64,000 nt of DNA from Ailanthus altissimus (lineage: Eukaryota; Streptophyta; Magnoliopsida; Sapindales; Simaroubaceae). The stretch lies in the NCBI GenBank assembly GCA_946807835.1, contig OX327696.1, positions 8,940,501-9,004,500 on the forward strand, given 5' to 3'. Position numbers and translations under genes: made by a program. Each line of letters opens with the position of its first letter. The stretch's first letter is position 1. The notes under the pieces are model-generated. The model saw only the letters and a list, made by a program, of their open reading frames with translations. It was not told the DNA's origin and ran no database searches. Shown here piece after piece: positions 22,559-34,028 of this stretch.

Positions 22559-24866
22559 TGTTGGAATTTGTGCTCATGTGTCATCATAATTTTATATGGA
22601 TATTGTAATTTCATATTTACGTAATAAATAAATATTTCATTAAGTCGCTAATTAATTTTATTAGGTAAGATGCTTATAACATTTTGGACATTATATTGAT
22701 TTGAATGAATTCAGATAAGGTCTAAAAAGTTAGAACCTTGTCTGAAATGGGACAAAGACCTGGGAATATATTTATAATGACATAGTTGCAAATAGTTATA
22801 AGAGTTGATAAGAAATGTCATTATGCAAGTATATTCTAGAATTATATGTTCCTGATCTATTTCCATCGATGCAGGGTTTGTCGAGTGAAATTAATTTATG
22901 TCAATTAGTGTATGTCTATATCTGGATAGTCCAGATGGTTAATCTTAAAAAACCATGAGCTTAGTGGAAGCTCGTATAGATATACATGTATTTAGTAAGG
23001 ATTGGATATTGAACAGACTCAATGAAGACCTATAATAGATATCCCATAAATCCGTCGTGGAGGGCTTTTCGAGTTGAGTAGTATTTGTGGTCCCTTAACT
23101 TGAGCACTACGGTGCGCTTATGAGTGATCCACCATACTTAGATTCCACACATATAAGAGACCTTTCATGGTCTGACCGTTGGGTGTCACTAGATACGGTC
23201 TGATGCTTATAGAGTCTAGTGTGTGTAGATATAGGATTCGTAAGCTCATATGGGTGAGTTAAATATCCATATGCTCTAACGTTGTATTCTAGAAAATCTT
23301 ATAGCCATAAACATTAAACTTGGGAAATAATTTCTTATGGTATAAATAATATCACAAAGGGGTTTGTATATATTGTTTATCGAAATATGAATCAAAGAGA
23401 TAAGTTTATGGTTGAGTAATAGGAGACTTGACGGTGTTGATCTATGTCTTCGCTCTTCTAAGATATTAATGATGGAGGGATTGTACAAATATGGATTAAC
23501 CTCAACTTGTATGGTTTAACTTGCCATTTTGTATTATCTATAACATGTGTGTGGGGGGCATCAGTTGTAGACTTACGAAAATATTTTGTGACACAAAATG
23601 GGTGTGAACGCAGGGAGTTTAACTTTATAAAGTGTACACATTGAGCACGCAGGTAGCGCACTAGATTGAATTGTTCAATTCGAAAAGTTTTCGAAAAATA
23701 TTTATTAATTTTAAGGTCTCTCGGGGAGTAGTTAAAGTTTAAGTGTTAAGCCTAAGATTGTGCCATATAAGGCTTGACAATTTTTTCTACCTAGTGTATG
23801 CCTCAAATTCTGTCAATAATTTGTATGGGTACTAAATTGGGCATTGGTAGATATAGCTACCATTTAAATGAAATAATTATTATTTTATTTAAATTATATT
23901 ATTCAACCATTTAATTATTTTAGGATCTCTCGAAGAGATCATAAGATTTAAGTGTTAAGCCTGTGATATCAAAAAGTGAGACTTGCCACTTTTATTTTTC
24001 TATTGGATGTCATATGTTATGCCATTAATTTGTTAAGGTATGACACATGACATGATTTTATTAATCTAGTTAATTATAAAGTGTTAATAATTAATTATTA
24101 AATGAAATAAATTAAAAGTCAATTTCAACCCAAATGAAAACCAAAAAATGGCCGAATCGTTTCGGTTAAATTAAGTATTTAGTAAATGGTGGCTGTTTTT
24201 ATTTGTTTTTTGAAAGGTAAAATTTTGACATCTTGTGGAAAGCATGAGCCACCTTCCAGTTATTTATTTGAATAAAAATTGGCCATCAATTTTGATTACA
24301 TTTGGCCACCATATCAAGGTTTATATAAAATATTAAGTAATTATTTTGGTTAAATCATGACAATGCAAGAAATGATTTCTCATGCATATATGAAGCAAGA
24401 GGTGGTGTTAACTACTTTCAGCTAGCATTGTCATACTTGTTTTTAGGTGGCCACTAATTTAATTTTGATTGAAAGTATTGGCGGCCACTCAATGCTATAA
24501 ATTACTTGCTCAATTCATTTGTTTAATGAGATAAGAAAGTTGAAAGAAGAAAAGTTGAATTATTTTCAGTATCTTTAAAGATTAAAGTTAAAAGTATCCG
24601 AGAGATAGGAGAAATAAAACAAAAGTAAGTGTTGCTTTAATTCTTTCGAGAAAAAAAAGCTACCATTCTAGCTTGAGGAAGCTCACCATGTCCCCAACTA
24701 GAATTGTTCAAAGCACGCTTCAAGGATGAGTCTCATAATCTCATTAGTGTAATGACATAGTATGTGTGTTATATTTTTGCTGCACTGCATGTAAGACATG
24801 CAATATTTAAATTGTTTAAAATGCATACATTCACCTGTAGCACGACGTTCATGCACAATACCTACA
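22559..24866 (+). repeat. copia-2 5' LTR
   Basis: It begins TGTTGGAATTTGTGCTCATG and ends ..CACAATACCTACA. The 2308 bases align with 28767-31116 throughout, with scattered substitutions and small indels. The first part also aligns with the solo LTR at 55861. Confidence 0.9.
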
Positions 24867-24870
24867 AAAT

Positions 24871-24882
24871 TGGTATTAGAGC
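24871..24882 (+). other. copia-2 primer-binding site
   Basis: TGGTATTAGAGC, four bases after the 5' LTR, is identical to the copia-1 site and one base from the canonical tRNA-Met complement. Confidence 0.85.
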
Positions 24883-25455
24883 GCCGTGTTGTGTTGTTTG
24901 TTCTTGTATTAGAGTGTACGTGGCATAATTAGATATCTTGGTGCTATCGATTATGTGTTTCAAGTGTTAAAATTTTCATAATCGGGACGTAGCTAAAAGG
25001 GATACCGCAGCGCTATAGGCTGAGTGCTGTGGTGCTAGGGTAGAGGCCCTAGCATTGCAACGTGTTTAGGTTGGTTTCTCGACACCGGAGGCTGAGCCTT
25101 CAATGTCGTAGTTTCTGGAACCTATGAAAGCTGTAATTACGCTAGTTATTCAAAATATTTATTTTTAAAGAGTTTAAAATAAATGATTTATTTTTACAAT
25201 TTATAATTGTTATAAATGTGATAAATATTATAGGTCATTTGTTCGTGCTAGTAACCACAATAAGAGCCCTACTAGTGGGGGTTGGTTGTGTTTGCACAAA
25301 ATAAATGTGTGATTAAGAATCATGGCCTCATGAGTGAGAATTGAATTTAGTATTCTCTCTTAATCATATTGAATTGTATATCATTATGAGATAGTGTTAC
25401 ATGTTGATCCGTTTTGTTAATACGGTATTAGTCAGGTCATATCAATCTTTTCTAA

Positions 25456-25745
25456 TATTGCTAAAGCGTGAGGAATTTGGTCGGTGTGATTTGGACTATA
25501 CTGGTTAAATATGAGATGATACAAATATATGCGAACGTATTACTTAATATTGCTAAAACGTGGGGGTAGTATCATTACATATATTTGATCATTGATAAGT
25601 TAATCTAAAATACACTTATCCAATATTGTTAAAGCGTGAGGATAAGGTGTATTTAGGATCAATCATAAGAGTTGCATGAGATGCAATTGACAAGAGTTGT
25701 CTACCTTTAAAATTTTATAATGGCTAATATTACTAAAGCATGAGG
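25456..25745 (+). repeat. copia-2 leader motif array, four copies
   Basis: Copies lie at 25456-25475 (perfect consensus), 25546-25565 (GCTAAAACGTGGGG variant), 25622-25641 (one change) and 25726-25745 (ATTACTAAAGCATGAGG variant). Starts are 90, 76 and 104 bases apart. The array lies between primer site and gag and has no coding potential. Confidence 0.9.
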
Positions 25746-25968
25746 TCGGAGTAATATGCCAAATGGATTTACTTCTTGTTGTACAATTTAAAAAGTTTAA
25801 ATTTGTCGTTTTTCTTTTTGAGAGATTTAGGAGATTATATAAAGCAACGGAATGCTGTTTTAGATTTAAAAATATATAATTTGATTATATCCTTAATTTA
25901 AACCAAAAATTAGCGATTGAAATATTTATTTTCCGCTAACATCTCTTATTTTCTCTTGTGAAGATAAA

Positions 25969-26815
25969 ATAACCTCATCTAATTTATTGGCACACATATT
26001 GGATGCAAACTAACTTAAAGGCACGAAAAATTATAAAGACTGGTTGATGAATATAAGAATTGTTCTTGATTATGAAAAACTTAGATATGTGATAAATAAG
26101 GATATGCCTACAAGAATTTCTGATGAAGCCACCTGAGAGAAGAGGGTGACTTATAAAAAATAGTCGGATAATGATTTAAAAGTTAAATCTTACGTCATTG
26201 CCTCTATGTCTATAAGTTTACAGAGAGAGCATGCTTATATGGGTGATGCTTTTAGCATTGTGCTTCATTTGAAGGAGTTATTTGGCAACCGTCCTCAAGG
26301 AGGCATATAGGGTTGTTAAATTGCTTTTTTAGTATAAACTTTTTGAGGGCAATCCAGGTAGTCTCTATGTCCTCAATATGATTTCTATAATCGAGAGGTT
26401 AGAGGCGATAAACATTACATTGAACAAATATTTGGGGAATAATTTGATCCAATCGCTTCTAGGGTCTTTCAGACAGTTCATAATGAATTTTTAGTATATA
26501 AGCAATGACCTCATCTTATGCTGAACTTTATAATATGTTGAAGATAGCAGAAGAGGACATGAATAAGGTGGGATCGTCCCTCTTTGTTCAGGGTGCTTCA
26601 TCTTCTATTCCTAGGGCTTCTGAGAAGCTTAAAGGAAAGAAAAAAAAGAAGGTAAGGCAGGCACCCAAGATTGGTCCTCAATGGCGACCCATATCCAAAC
26701 CACAAAAGAAAGGTAAAGAAAAATGTTTCTATTGTGGCAAGGAAGGACACTAGAAGAGAAATTGCCAGAAATACCTCACATTAGTAAATAAGACTCCCCT
26801 AGGTATATGTTTACC
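25969..26815 (+). pseudogene. copia-2 gag remnant with zinc knuckle
   Basis: The start position reads ATA, then TSSNLLAHILDAN and a stop. MNIRIVLDYEKLRYVINKDM follows in another frame. 26505-26753 is open and encodes SSYAELYNMLKIAEEDMNKV, a lysine-rich basic stretch, and CFYCGKEGH, then after a stop codon KRNCQKYL. The knuckle C-X2-C-X4-H-X4-C is thus complete except for the stop between H and the last C. RNA packaging is the family role. Confidence 0.85.
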
Positions 26816-26859
26816 AATTATTAACATTCTTTTAGCATATGATGCTAATTCTGATTAGG

Positions 26860-27067
26860 TATTGGATACTGTTTCTCTTTCTCACATCTGTAATATGTTG
26901 CAGGGTCTGAGAAAAGTTAGACTGTTGCAGCCAAGAGAGATTCAGCTTCGTGTTGAAAATAGAGATTTCCTTGAAGTCGAGGTTGTAGGATATTTTGATT
27001 TACATCTCTCATGTAATAGAACTATAATGTTGTATAATTTTCTTTTTGTACCTTGTATTTTAAGATA
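26860..27067 (+). pseudogene. copia-2 protease remnant
   Basis: The frame reads VLDTVSLSHICNMLQGLRKV, then VENRDFLEVEVVGYFDLHLS and LYNFLFVPCILR. This matches the copia protease (usually DTG.SSHIC..), but the D-T-G triad has become D-T-V, which should abolish catalysis. Confidence 0.8.
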
Positions 27068-27107
27068 AATAGTATCCCTTCCTGTACTTGATAGTGAGAG
27101 TTATTAT

Positions 27108-28180
27108 ATGTATATACGGAATCGTTCCTTATGTTTATATGATATGTATAATATTTTGATAGCTAATTATCAGTTAATTAATGGTCATTATGTATTGAAT
27201 ACAATACAAAATGTCATGAATGTACATGTAAACGCAACAAGTAGTTCAGGAGCTTTAAATGAAATAGAATTGTGGTATATGAGATTAAGTCATATAGGCG
27301 TTAGATACATATCCCATCTAGTTAAGAATGGTCGAATACCTGATTTGACCATAGAACCTTATTCAGATTATGAATTATATATTCAAGAAAAAAGACCAAA
27401 TCTCTCTTTACTAGTATTGGACACCATGCTGCTGATTTATTGGAACTTATATATAGTGATGTATGTGGCCCAATGAATCACGCTACTGTGGGTAGATTTT
27501 AATACTTTGTAACCTTCATCAATGATTTATAATGATATGGTTATGTGTTATGAGACATAAGTCTGAAACCTTTGAAAAGTTCAAGGAATTTAAACTTGAA
27601 GTAGAGATACAAACCGGTATGTATGTCAAATGCCTTCAATCAGATCGAGGTGGAGAATACATAGGCAATAAATTTCTGAATTATTTAAAGGAGAATGGAA
27701 TTCTTGCTCAGTATATTGCTTCAGCTACTCCGCAGCATAATAGTATTTCAAAGAGGAGGAATTAGACTTTATTAGATATGGTCTAATTAATTATGAGTTT
27801 CACCAATTTCTCTGAATATCTTTAGGGCTATGCTCTACAAAATTCTACTTATATATTGAACAGAGTTTCGTTTAAAGCCGTTCCCTCTATTTTTTATGAG
27901 ATATAGACTAGAAGGAATTCGAGTCTTAACTATTTTAAGATTTAAGGCTGTCATGCTTATATAAAAGTTACACAATAGGATAAACTTGCACCTAAAGGGT
28001 ACAAGTATTGGTTCATTGGCTATCCCATCAACTCAATGGGATATCAGTTTTATGATCCCAAGGAACGAAATATGTTCGTTGCTCAGAATGCCACTTCCTT
28101 AAAGAAATAGTTTCTTATAGATTATGGTGATTGTAGAAAGATTGATCTTGATGAAGATAATTAGAATGAACCAAAGATGG
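27108..28180 (+). pseudogene. copia-2 pre-integrase and integrase remnant
   Basis: 27108-27420 carries the pre-integrase segment (ELWYMRLSHIGVRYISHLVK, NGRIPDLTIEPY). It continues as LLELIYSDVCGPMNHATVGR, MRHKSETFEKFKEFKLEVE, CLQSDRGGEYIGNK and SATPQHN-SISKRRN, which give D (YSDV), D (QSDRGG) and the region before the catalytic glutamate, here changed. The C-terminal part reads APKGYKYWFIGYPINSMGYQ. Stops occur at 27500-27530, near 27766 and later. This is the longest preserved part of the element. Confidence 0.88.
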
Positions 28181-28264
28181 AACCACAGGTGCAATTGAGC
28201 AAATTACCTTTTACACATCCTCTACGTAGGTCACAAAGAATATTGAGGCTTTCACTGATATATG

Positions 28265-28745
28265 AAAAATGACTTACAAGTAAGATGATACACTGATTCA
28301 GACTTTCAGTTTGATCTGGATTATAGAAAGTCTACATCTGGACATGTGTTTATTCTCAATGACGCAACCATAAGTTAGAAGAGTGTCAAATAGAGATCTA
28401 CAGCAAATTCTACCACTAAGGCAAAATACATTGCAGTTTCAGAAGCAGTGTAGATTAAGAAGTTTGTCGCAGAACTTGGTATAATCCCAAGTTCAGTGGA
28501 TCTTATCCCATTATATTACAACAACAATGGGGCCATTCCATAGGCGAAAGAGCCAAGTGCATACTTGAGATCTAAACATGTGGAAATAAAATACCACATT
28601 GTTATAGAGATCTTGACTCGATAAGATGTTGTATTTTATAGAGTTGATTCTGTAAATAATGTAGCAGACCCACTCATTAAGACCTTAACTCCAAAGGTGT
28701 TTGAGAAACATGTGGAGTTGTTATGTATTAGATACCACTATGAAT
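28265..28745 (+). pseudogene. copia-2 RNase H joined directly to the integrase tail
   Basis: The text after LRRSQRILRLSLIYEK (end of the integrase-RT linker) goes straight to YTDSDFQFDLDYRKSTSGH, then TTKAKYIAVSEAV, YYNNNGAIP and NNVADPLIKTLTPKVFEKHV. Those are RNase H blocks. The RT that should lie between them is absent. The end of the frame is followed by the 3' LTR after about 20 bases, including a worn purine tract. Confidence 0.85.
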
Positions 28746-28766
28746 GATACTAGAGTAAGTAGGAGT

Positions 28767-31116
28767 TGTTAGGATTTGTGCTGATATGCCATCTCAATTT
28801 TATATGAATATTGTTATTTCATATTTATGCAATAAATAAATATTTTATTAAATCGCTAATTAATTTTATTAGGTAAGATGTTTGTAACATTTCAGGCATT
28901 ATATTGATCTGAAGGAGTTCAGATCAGGTCTAAAGAGTTAGAATCTTGTTTGAAATGGGATAAAGACACGAGAATATACTTATAATGACATAGTTGCAAA
29001 TAGTTGCAAGAGTTATTAAGAAATGTCATTGTGCAAGTATGTTCTCGAATTATATATTCTTGATCTATTTCTATTAATACAGGGTATGTCGAGTAGAATC
29101 GATTTATGTAAATCAGTGTATGTCTATATCTAGATAGTTCAGATGGTTAATTTTAGCAAACTATGAGCTTAATGAAAGCTTGTATAGATATACATGTATT
29201 TAGTAAGGACTGGATAGTGAACAGGCTCAATGAAGACCTCCAATAGATATCCCATAAATTCGTCAATAAATGGTCATCTTGAGTTGAGTAGTATTCGTGG
29301 TCCTTTGACATAAGCACCACGGTGAGCTTATGTGTGATCCACCATACTTAAGTTCCATACATGTTAGAGATCTTTTATGGTTTAACCGCTGGGTGTCGCT
29401 GGCTATGGTCCGATGCTTGTGGAGTTCGATGTGTGTAGATATGAGATTCTTCAGCTCATATGGGTGAGTTAAATATCCAGATGCTCTAGAGTTGTATTAT
29501 AAGAAGTCTTATGACCATAAGCATTAAAATTGGAAAAGAGTTTCCTGTGGTATAAATAATATCGCAAATGAGTTTGTGCATATTATTTATCAGAATACAA
29601 ATCAAAGAGATAAGTTTATAGTTGAGCAATAGGGGACTTGATGGTATTTATCTATGTCTCCGCTCTTTCATGATATTAATGATAAAGGAATTATACGAAT
29701 ATGGATTAACCTCAACTTGTATGGTTTAACTCGTCATTTTGTATTATCCATAATGTGTATGTGTGGGGCATCAGTTATGGACTTACAAAAATGTTCCATG
29801 AGACAATGGGTGTGAACCTAGTGCGTTTTACTATATGAAGTATACGTGTTGAGCATGTGGGTAGCATACTAGATTGAATTGTTTGATTCAGAAAGTTTTT
29901 AAAAAATATTTATTTATTTCAAAGTCTTTCGGGGAGTAGTTAAGGTCTAAGTGTTAAACTTAAGATTCTGTCAAGTAAGACTTGACACTTTATTTACCTA
30001 GTATATGCTACAAATTGTGCTAATAATTTATATGGGTATTAAATTGGGCATTAGTAGATATAGCTAACATTTAAATAAAATAATTGTTGTTTTATTTAAA
30101 TTATATTATTCGGCTATTTAATTATTTCAGAGTCTCTTGGGAAAATTATAGGGTTTAAGTGTTAAGCTCAAAATCTCGACAAGTGGGACTTGTCACTTTT
30201 ACCTTTCTATTGGATGTCACATATTATGCTATTAATTTGTTAGGGCGTGACACATGATTTTATTAGTTTAATTAATTATTAAAATTATTAAGTGTAAATA
30301 ATTAATTATTAAATGAAATAAGCTAAAAGTCAATTCGGCCCAAATAAAAACCAAAAGGTAGCCATTTGAATAGTTTCGGTTAAATTAAGTATTTAGTAAA
30401 TTGTGGCTGTTTCTATTTATTTTTTGAAAGGAAAAATTTTGTCATCTTTTGGCATGAGCTATCTTCCAATTGTTTATTTGAATAAAGAAATTGGCCACCA
30501 ATTTTGATTATATTCGACCACTATATCAACCTTTATATAAAATATTAAGTAATTCTTTTGATTAAATCATGACAAAGCAAGAAATGCTTTCTCATGCTTA
30601 TATGAAGCAAGAAGTGGCGTTAACTACTTTCAGCTAGCATTATCATGCTTGTTTTTAGGTGGCTATTAATTTAGTTTTGATTGAAAGCATTGGCAGCCAC
30701 TCAATGCTATAAATTGCTTGCTTAATTCAATTGTTCAATGAGATAAGAAAATTGAAAGAAGAAAAATTGAATTATTTTCAGTATCTTTAAAGGTTAAAGT
30801 TAAAAGCATCCGAGAGATAGAAAATAAAACAAAAAAAAGTGTTGCTTCAATTATTTCGAAAAAGCAAAGCTACCATTCTAGCTTGAGGAAGCCCACCACG
30901 TCTCCAACTAGAATTGTTGAAAGCTTACTTCAAGGGTAAGTCTCCTGATCTCATTAGTGTAATGAGATAGTATCGTGTGTTATATTTTCGTTGCGTTGCA
31001 TGTGAGACATGCAATATTTACATTGTTTAAAATGCACACATCTCACATGCAATATTTACATTGTTTAAAATGCACACATCTCACCCGTAGCATGACGTAC
31101 ATGCACAACACCCACA
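28767..31116 (+). repeat. copia-2 3' LTR
   Basis: It begins TGTTAGGATTTGTGCTGATA and ends ..CACAACACCCACA. It is longer than the 5' LTR, in part because of a perfect 38-base tandem duplication at 31008-31083 that the 5' LTR lacks. Confidence 0.9.
31008..31083 (+). repeat. 38-base perfect tandem duplication in the copia-2 3' LTR
   Basis: CATGCAATATTTACATTGTT plus 18 more bases occur twice head to tail (31008-31045, 31046-31083). The equivalent place in the 5' LTR (about 24795-24832) has one copy, so the duplication arose after insertion. Confidence 0.9.
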
Positions 31117-31675
31117 ACTTCAACTTCATCATACATTATTCGAATGCTATCTTCTAATCAGGGAGGGGGAAGGGAGCTCAGTTGTGGTTTCCATGATGTG
31201 ACCTTCTACTTGATGGATGATTCTTTTCTTTCGGTGACTCAACTCGACCTCCTTCCTTTTTTATTTCTAAGTAAGCCGATGAGGGTTTCTGCTACCCCTG
31301 ATTATTAAAAGGATGCTCCTTAGGTTTAGCAAGTAGTATTGTGGTTCAATGATCTGTCGGGGCTTTTACTGTTCTTTTAAACTATTACACTTGTTTATTA
31401 ATTCAACTAACAAACCTTTTAATTCATCTCTTTCTTGTCACAATCTTTCAAATTCGTCTTTAAATGCTTCATGCTAAGCTAGTAATTCTCAATCTTGGTG
31501 TGGTACATTTGTCATTCTGCACTTTTATAGATTATTTTTTATTTTGTAATGCGAAATTTTCATTAGGTAACGAATTCTACTGTCTATTTTGAGTAGCCAT
31601 AAAGCGGGTAACTATAGTCTTTGAATGCATGTTTCTCATAAACTTCCATTCTTGTGTCTGATGGCTTTCTATCTT
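31117..31675 (-). pseudogene. gypsy-2 leader/gag fragment (right of copia-2)
   Basis: On the minus strand this follows the 31676 primer region and continues until copia-2 interrupts it. It contains no copia sequence. The lysine- and glutamate-rich worn frames resemble the start of a gypsy gag, but no domain can be named. Confidence 0.45.
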
Positions 31676-31697
31676 GTTCCCACAGATAGTGTCAAAC
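31676..31697 (-). other. gypsy-2 primer-binding region (worn)
   Basis: Read on the minus strand, it is TTTGACACTATCTGTGGGAA, against TTTGGCGCCGTCTGTGGGAA seen next to 5' LTRs of many plant Tat-type gypsy elements. The four differences are all transitions. Confidence 0.65.
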
Positions 31698-32160
31698 TGT
31701 TGACCCAAAAATTAGGCAATTCTAGATCAAAGTTGAATTTATTTCTTTTGAAAACAACAATTGACAAAACGGCTAGGTTTGGTAAAAGCTAGGCTAAACT
31801 AGTTCACTTTAAGGGTATAAGGCTTGGTAAGGATCTTGCAACCGAAAAAGGGTCAAACCACATCGGAAGGTTTTTCAATGATAACACTTTGATGCCTAAG
31901 TTAACAAGGGCCAGAAAATGGTAAAAATAATAGAAAAGCAAGAAAATGGCGATAAAAAGAGAGAGGCTTATTTAGAGTGTAGTCTAAAAATCTCCTTTAG
32001 GTCAGTAATTTGAACCTTATTATACGGTTATGATGTGAGTTCAATTTATAGTCATAGAATTTTATTAGAATTAGAAAGCATCAAGACTTCCCATTCTTGG
32101 ACTCATTTATTAGAGTTTACCAAAATGAGGTTAAATCTTACCCTTGTAGGACTTTTACCA
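31698..32160 (-). repeat. gypsy-2 right LTR (5' LTR on the minus strand)
   Basis: It begins TGTTGACCC on the plus strand and matches 15146-15585. The true outer end lies further right and cannot be set, because the left copy is interrupted. Confidence 0.7.
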
Positions 32161-33951
32161 AGATTATAGAAGTTATATTTATAGAGGTAATCTCAGATTT
32201 CGTGATTCTCAATAACAAATCTATTTTAGATTGTTAGTATGTGACCAAGGTGGTCAGCTTGGTCGAGGAGGGCTCCTAATGCCAATGACTCATTTGAAAA
32301 GAATTGAGTACTATGAATTAGCTCATAATTTTTCTAACTTTAACAATTGTCTTTGCCTTTGATCAATTTATATTGAAAGACTCTTCATCAATGGGCATTT
32401 GTTTTCTTAAGATTTAAAGCATTTAAAAGATAAATATTGTTTGATTATACATCAAATATTTCTTATATCCCTATTAGAGACTGGACTACCTCCCCCCACA
32501 ATAGTAGAGACAGAACTAAAGATGATTGTGTTTTTATGCAATAGTATTTCTAAAACTATCTAATTTTCTAATGAAAAATAATATATTTTTGTTTTAAAAT
32601 GTTTGGATAGGAAAAGAAATCTTACCCATTAAATATCAATATTTATCTCTTATTTTTTTTTAAATTTATGTAATCATGGGCGCAAAATGTATTCATAACC
32701 ATCTAAATTATGTTAAGATAAATATGTTAATTATTCATGAGAAAATTTATAAATCGTTACAAAAACCATCCAACTTAAATACATAAGAGTAATTATAATA
32801 TAATAAATAAGGGTGGAGTTCTCGTAATTTAAAATTTCAACTTAGTTTTGATCTATTAAATTATATGCAATTCAATAGTACAGATTTAAAGTCCAAAACA
32901 ATATTTAATGTCTTTTAAAAAATAATATTTAAAGTTGTCAACATTACATCATTAAATTCCATGAAATCTATGAGTAAAAATTTAAGTCATTATTTAAAAT
33001 CAAATTAAAAAAAAATCCGCCCAATGGATTAATCCAATATTTACATCCAATTACTCAACAAAAAAATCTAAAATATATCTATTCTAATATAATGATTTGA
33101 TGACATCATACCTTCCGTATACATTTTATGATTGAATTTTTCAAAATAAGAGTTATTCTTTTTTGGAATGTATGGGGCGGTTTTCAAATTTTTAGTTACA
33201 CACACTAAATGTTTTTAATTTGTTATATATTACAAGTTTTTTTTCTCTTTATATATCCTAAATTTTATGCTATATTTTTTTCTTTGAACTTATGATTTTA
33301 AAAAACTTGAGATGTACCAAAAACATTTTTTGAGAAATTTGTCCTATACGTCTAGTTGTACGATAATTCTACCCCCAAAATAAATGCATACATCAGCTTT
33401 GGTGCATTGCAATTTAAAAAAGAGTTAATGGATTGTCAGTGCAATAATAGTTGAATTTTAAAGGGATAGAATAGAATATCTACTCACTGTTCATTTAGAC
33501 GATAGCATTTTTCTTGGAACTTTGGTTTTTGTGAAAGAAGTGAATGAACAGTTGTTAAATATTTAGTTGTCCTCTCTCTATCTTTTTGTGTGTGTGTGAA
33601 TGAGAGCAACACAAACTACAAATGAATAGTCATAGGCCATTGCAAACAGTGTTGGATTTGGAAGTCATGCTGGAAAAAGTGGGAGAATGAGCAGTGAAAG
33701 GGCTATGTAAAGACAGTGAAGACCGGCTAATTGTGAAAGCAAACGTACAATCAGAGCTCCCCATTATTCGAGAAACCAATGAAATGTTACTTTCTTTTCT
33801 GTAAAAAGACAACGAGGAGATGATGCAGAAAGGGTCACTAATTCAATGACTGATACCAATCAGCATCAATATTTGCATGCATGTGTCAATCAAGAAATTG
33901 GGAGTGTCCTTTGCTGGAATCTTTTACCAGAGATAGCAACCATGATCTCAT
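32161..33951. other. AT-rich region upstream of the KNATM-like gene
   Basis: Part of the first few hundred bases may be the remaining end of the gypsy-2 LTR. I see no protein-like frame. The last few hundred bases (about 33480-33950) are less AT-rich and are the likely 5' regulatory region of the gene at 34029. Confidence 0.5.
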
Positions 33952-33958
33952 TATATAC
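33952..33958 (+). promoter_or_regulatory. Candidate TATA box of the KNATM-like gene
   Basis: TATATAC lies 77 bases before the ATG at 34029. If used, transcription would start near 33985, giving a 5' UTR of roughly 45 bases and excluding the in-frame upstream ATG at 33846. A low-complexity TTATTG-rich stretch (33980-34015) follows. Confidence 0.35.
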
Positions 33959-34028
33959 AAGCAGATATAGTAAAACTGATGATTATTATTATTGTTGTTA
34001 TTGTTATTTTTATAGCAGAAGCAAAGCC

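Larger units (their letters stand above)
22559..31116 (+). mobile_element. Ty1/copia element copia-2 with 2.3-kb LTRs and no RT
   Basis: LTRs at 22559-24866 and 28767-31116 bracket primer site, leader, gag, protease, integrase and RNase H. The flanking bases ACTTT (22554-22558) and ACTTC (31117-31121) are a probable worn 5-base target duplication. The internal region is only 3.9 kb because the reverse transcriptase is missing. The element inserted into gypsy-2. Confidence 0.9.
15146..32160 (-). mobile_element. Minus-strand gypsy-type element (gypsy-2), split by nested copia elements
   Basis: A 440-460 base direct repeat at 15146-15585 and 31698-32160 behaves as an LTR pair. Reading the minus strand from the right copy, the bases next to it (31676-31697) resemble the GGCGCCGTCTGTGGGAA primer-binding region common in plant Tat-type gypsy elements, with only transitions. 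Internal sequence survives at 31117-31675 and 22165-22558. The rest has been displaced by copia-1 and copia-2 or deleted, and no Pol domain of this element remains visible. Confidence 0.6.

Noticed and set aside
25456..25745. CRISPR-like reading of the spaced motif array
   Set aside because: The host is a plant, only four copies exist with unequal spacers, and the array sits in a retrotransposon leader.
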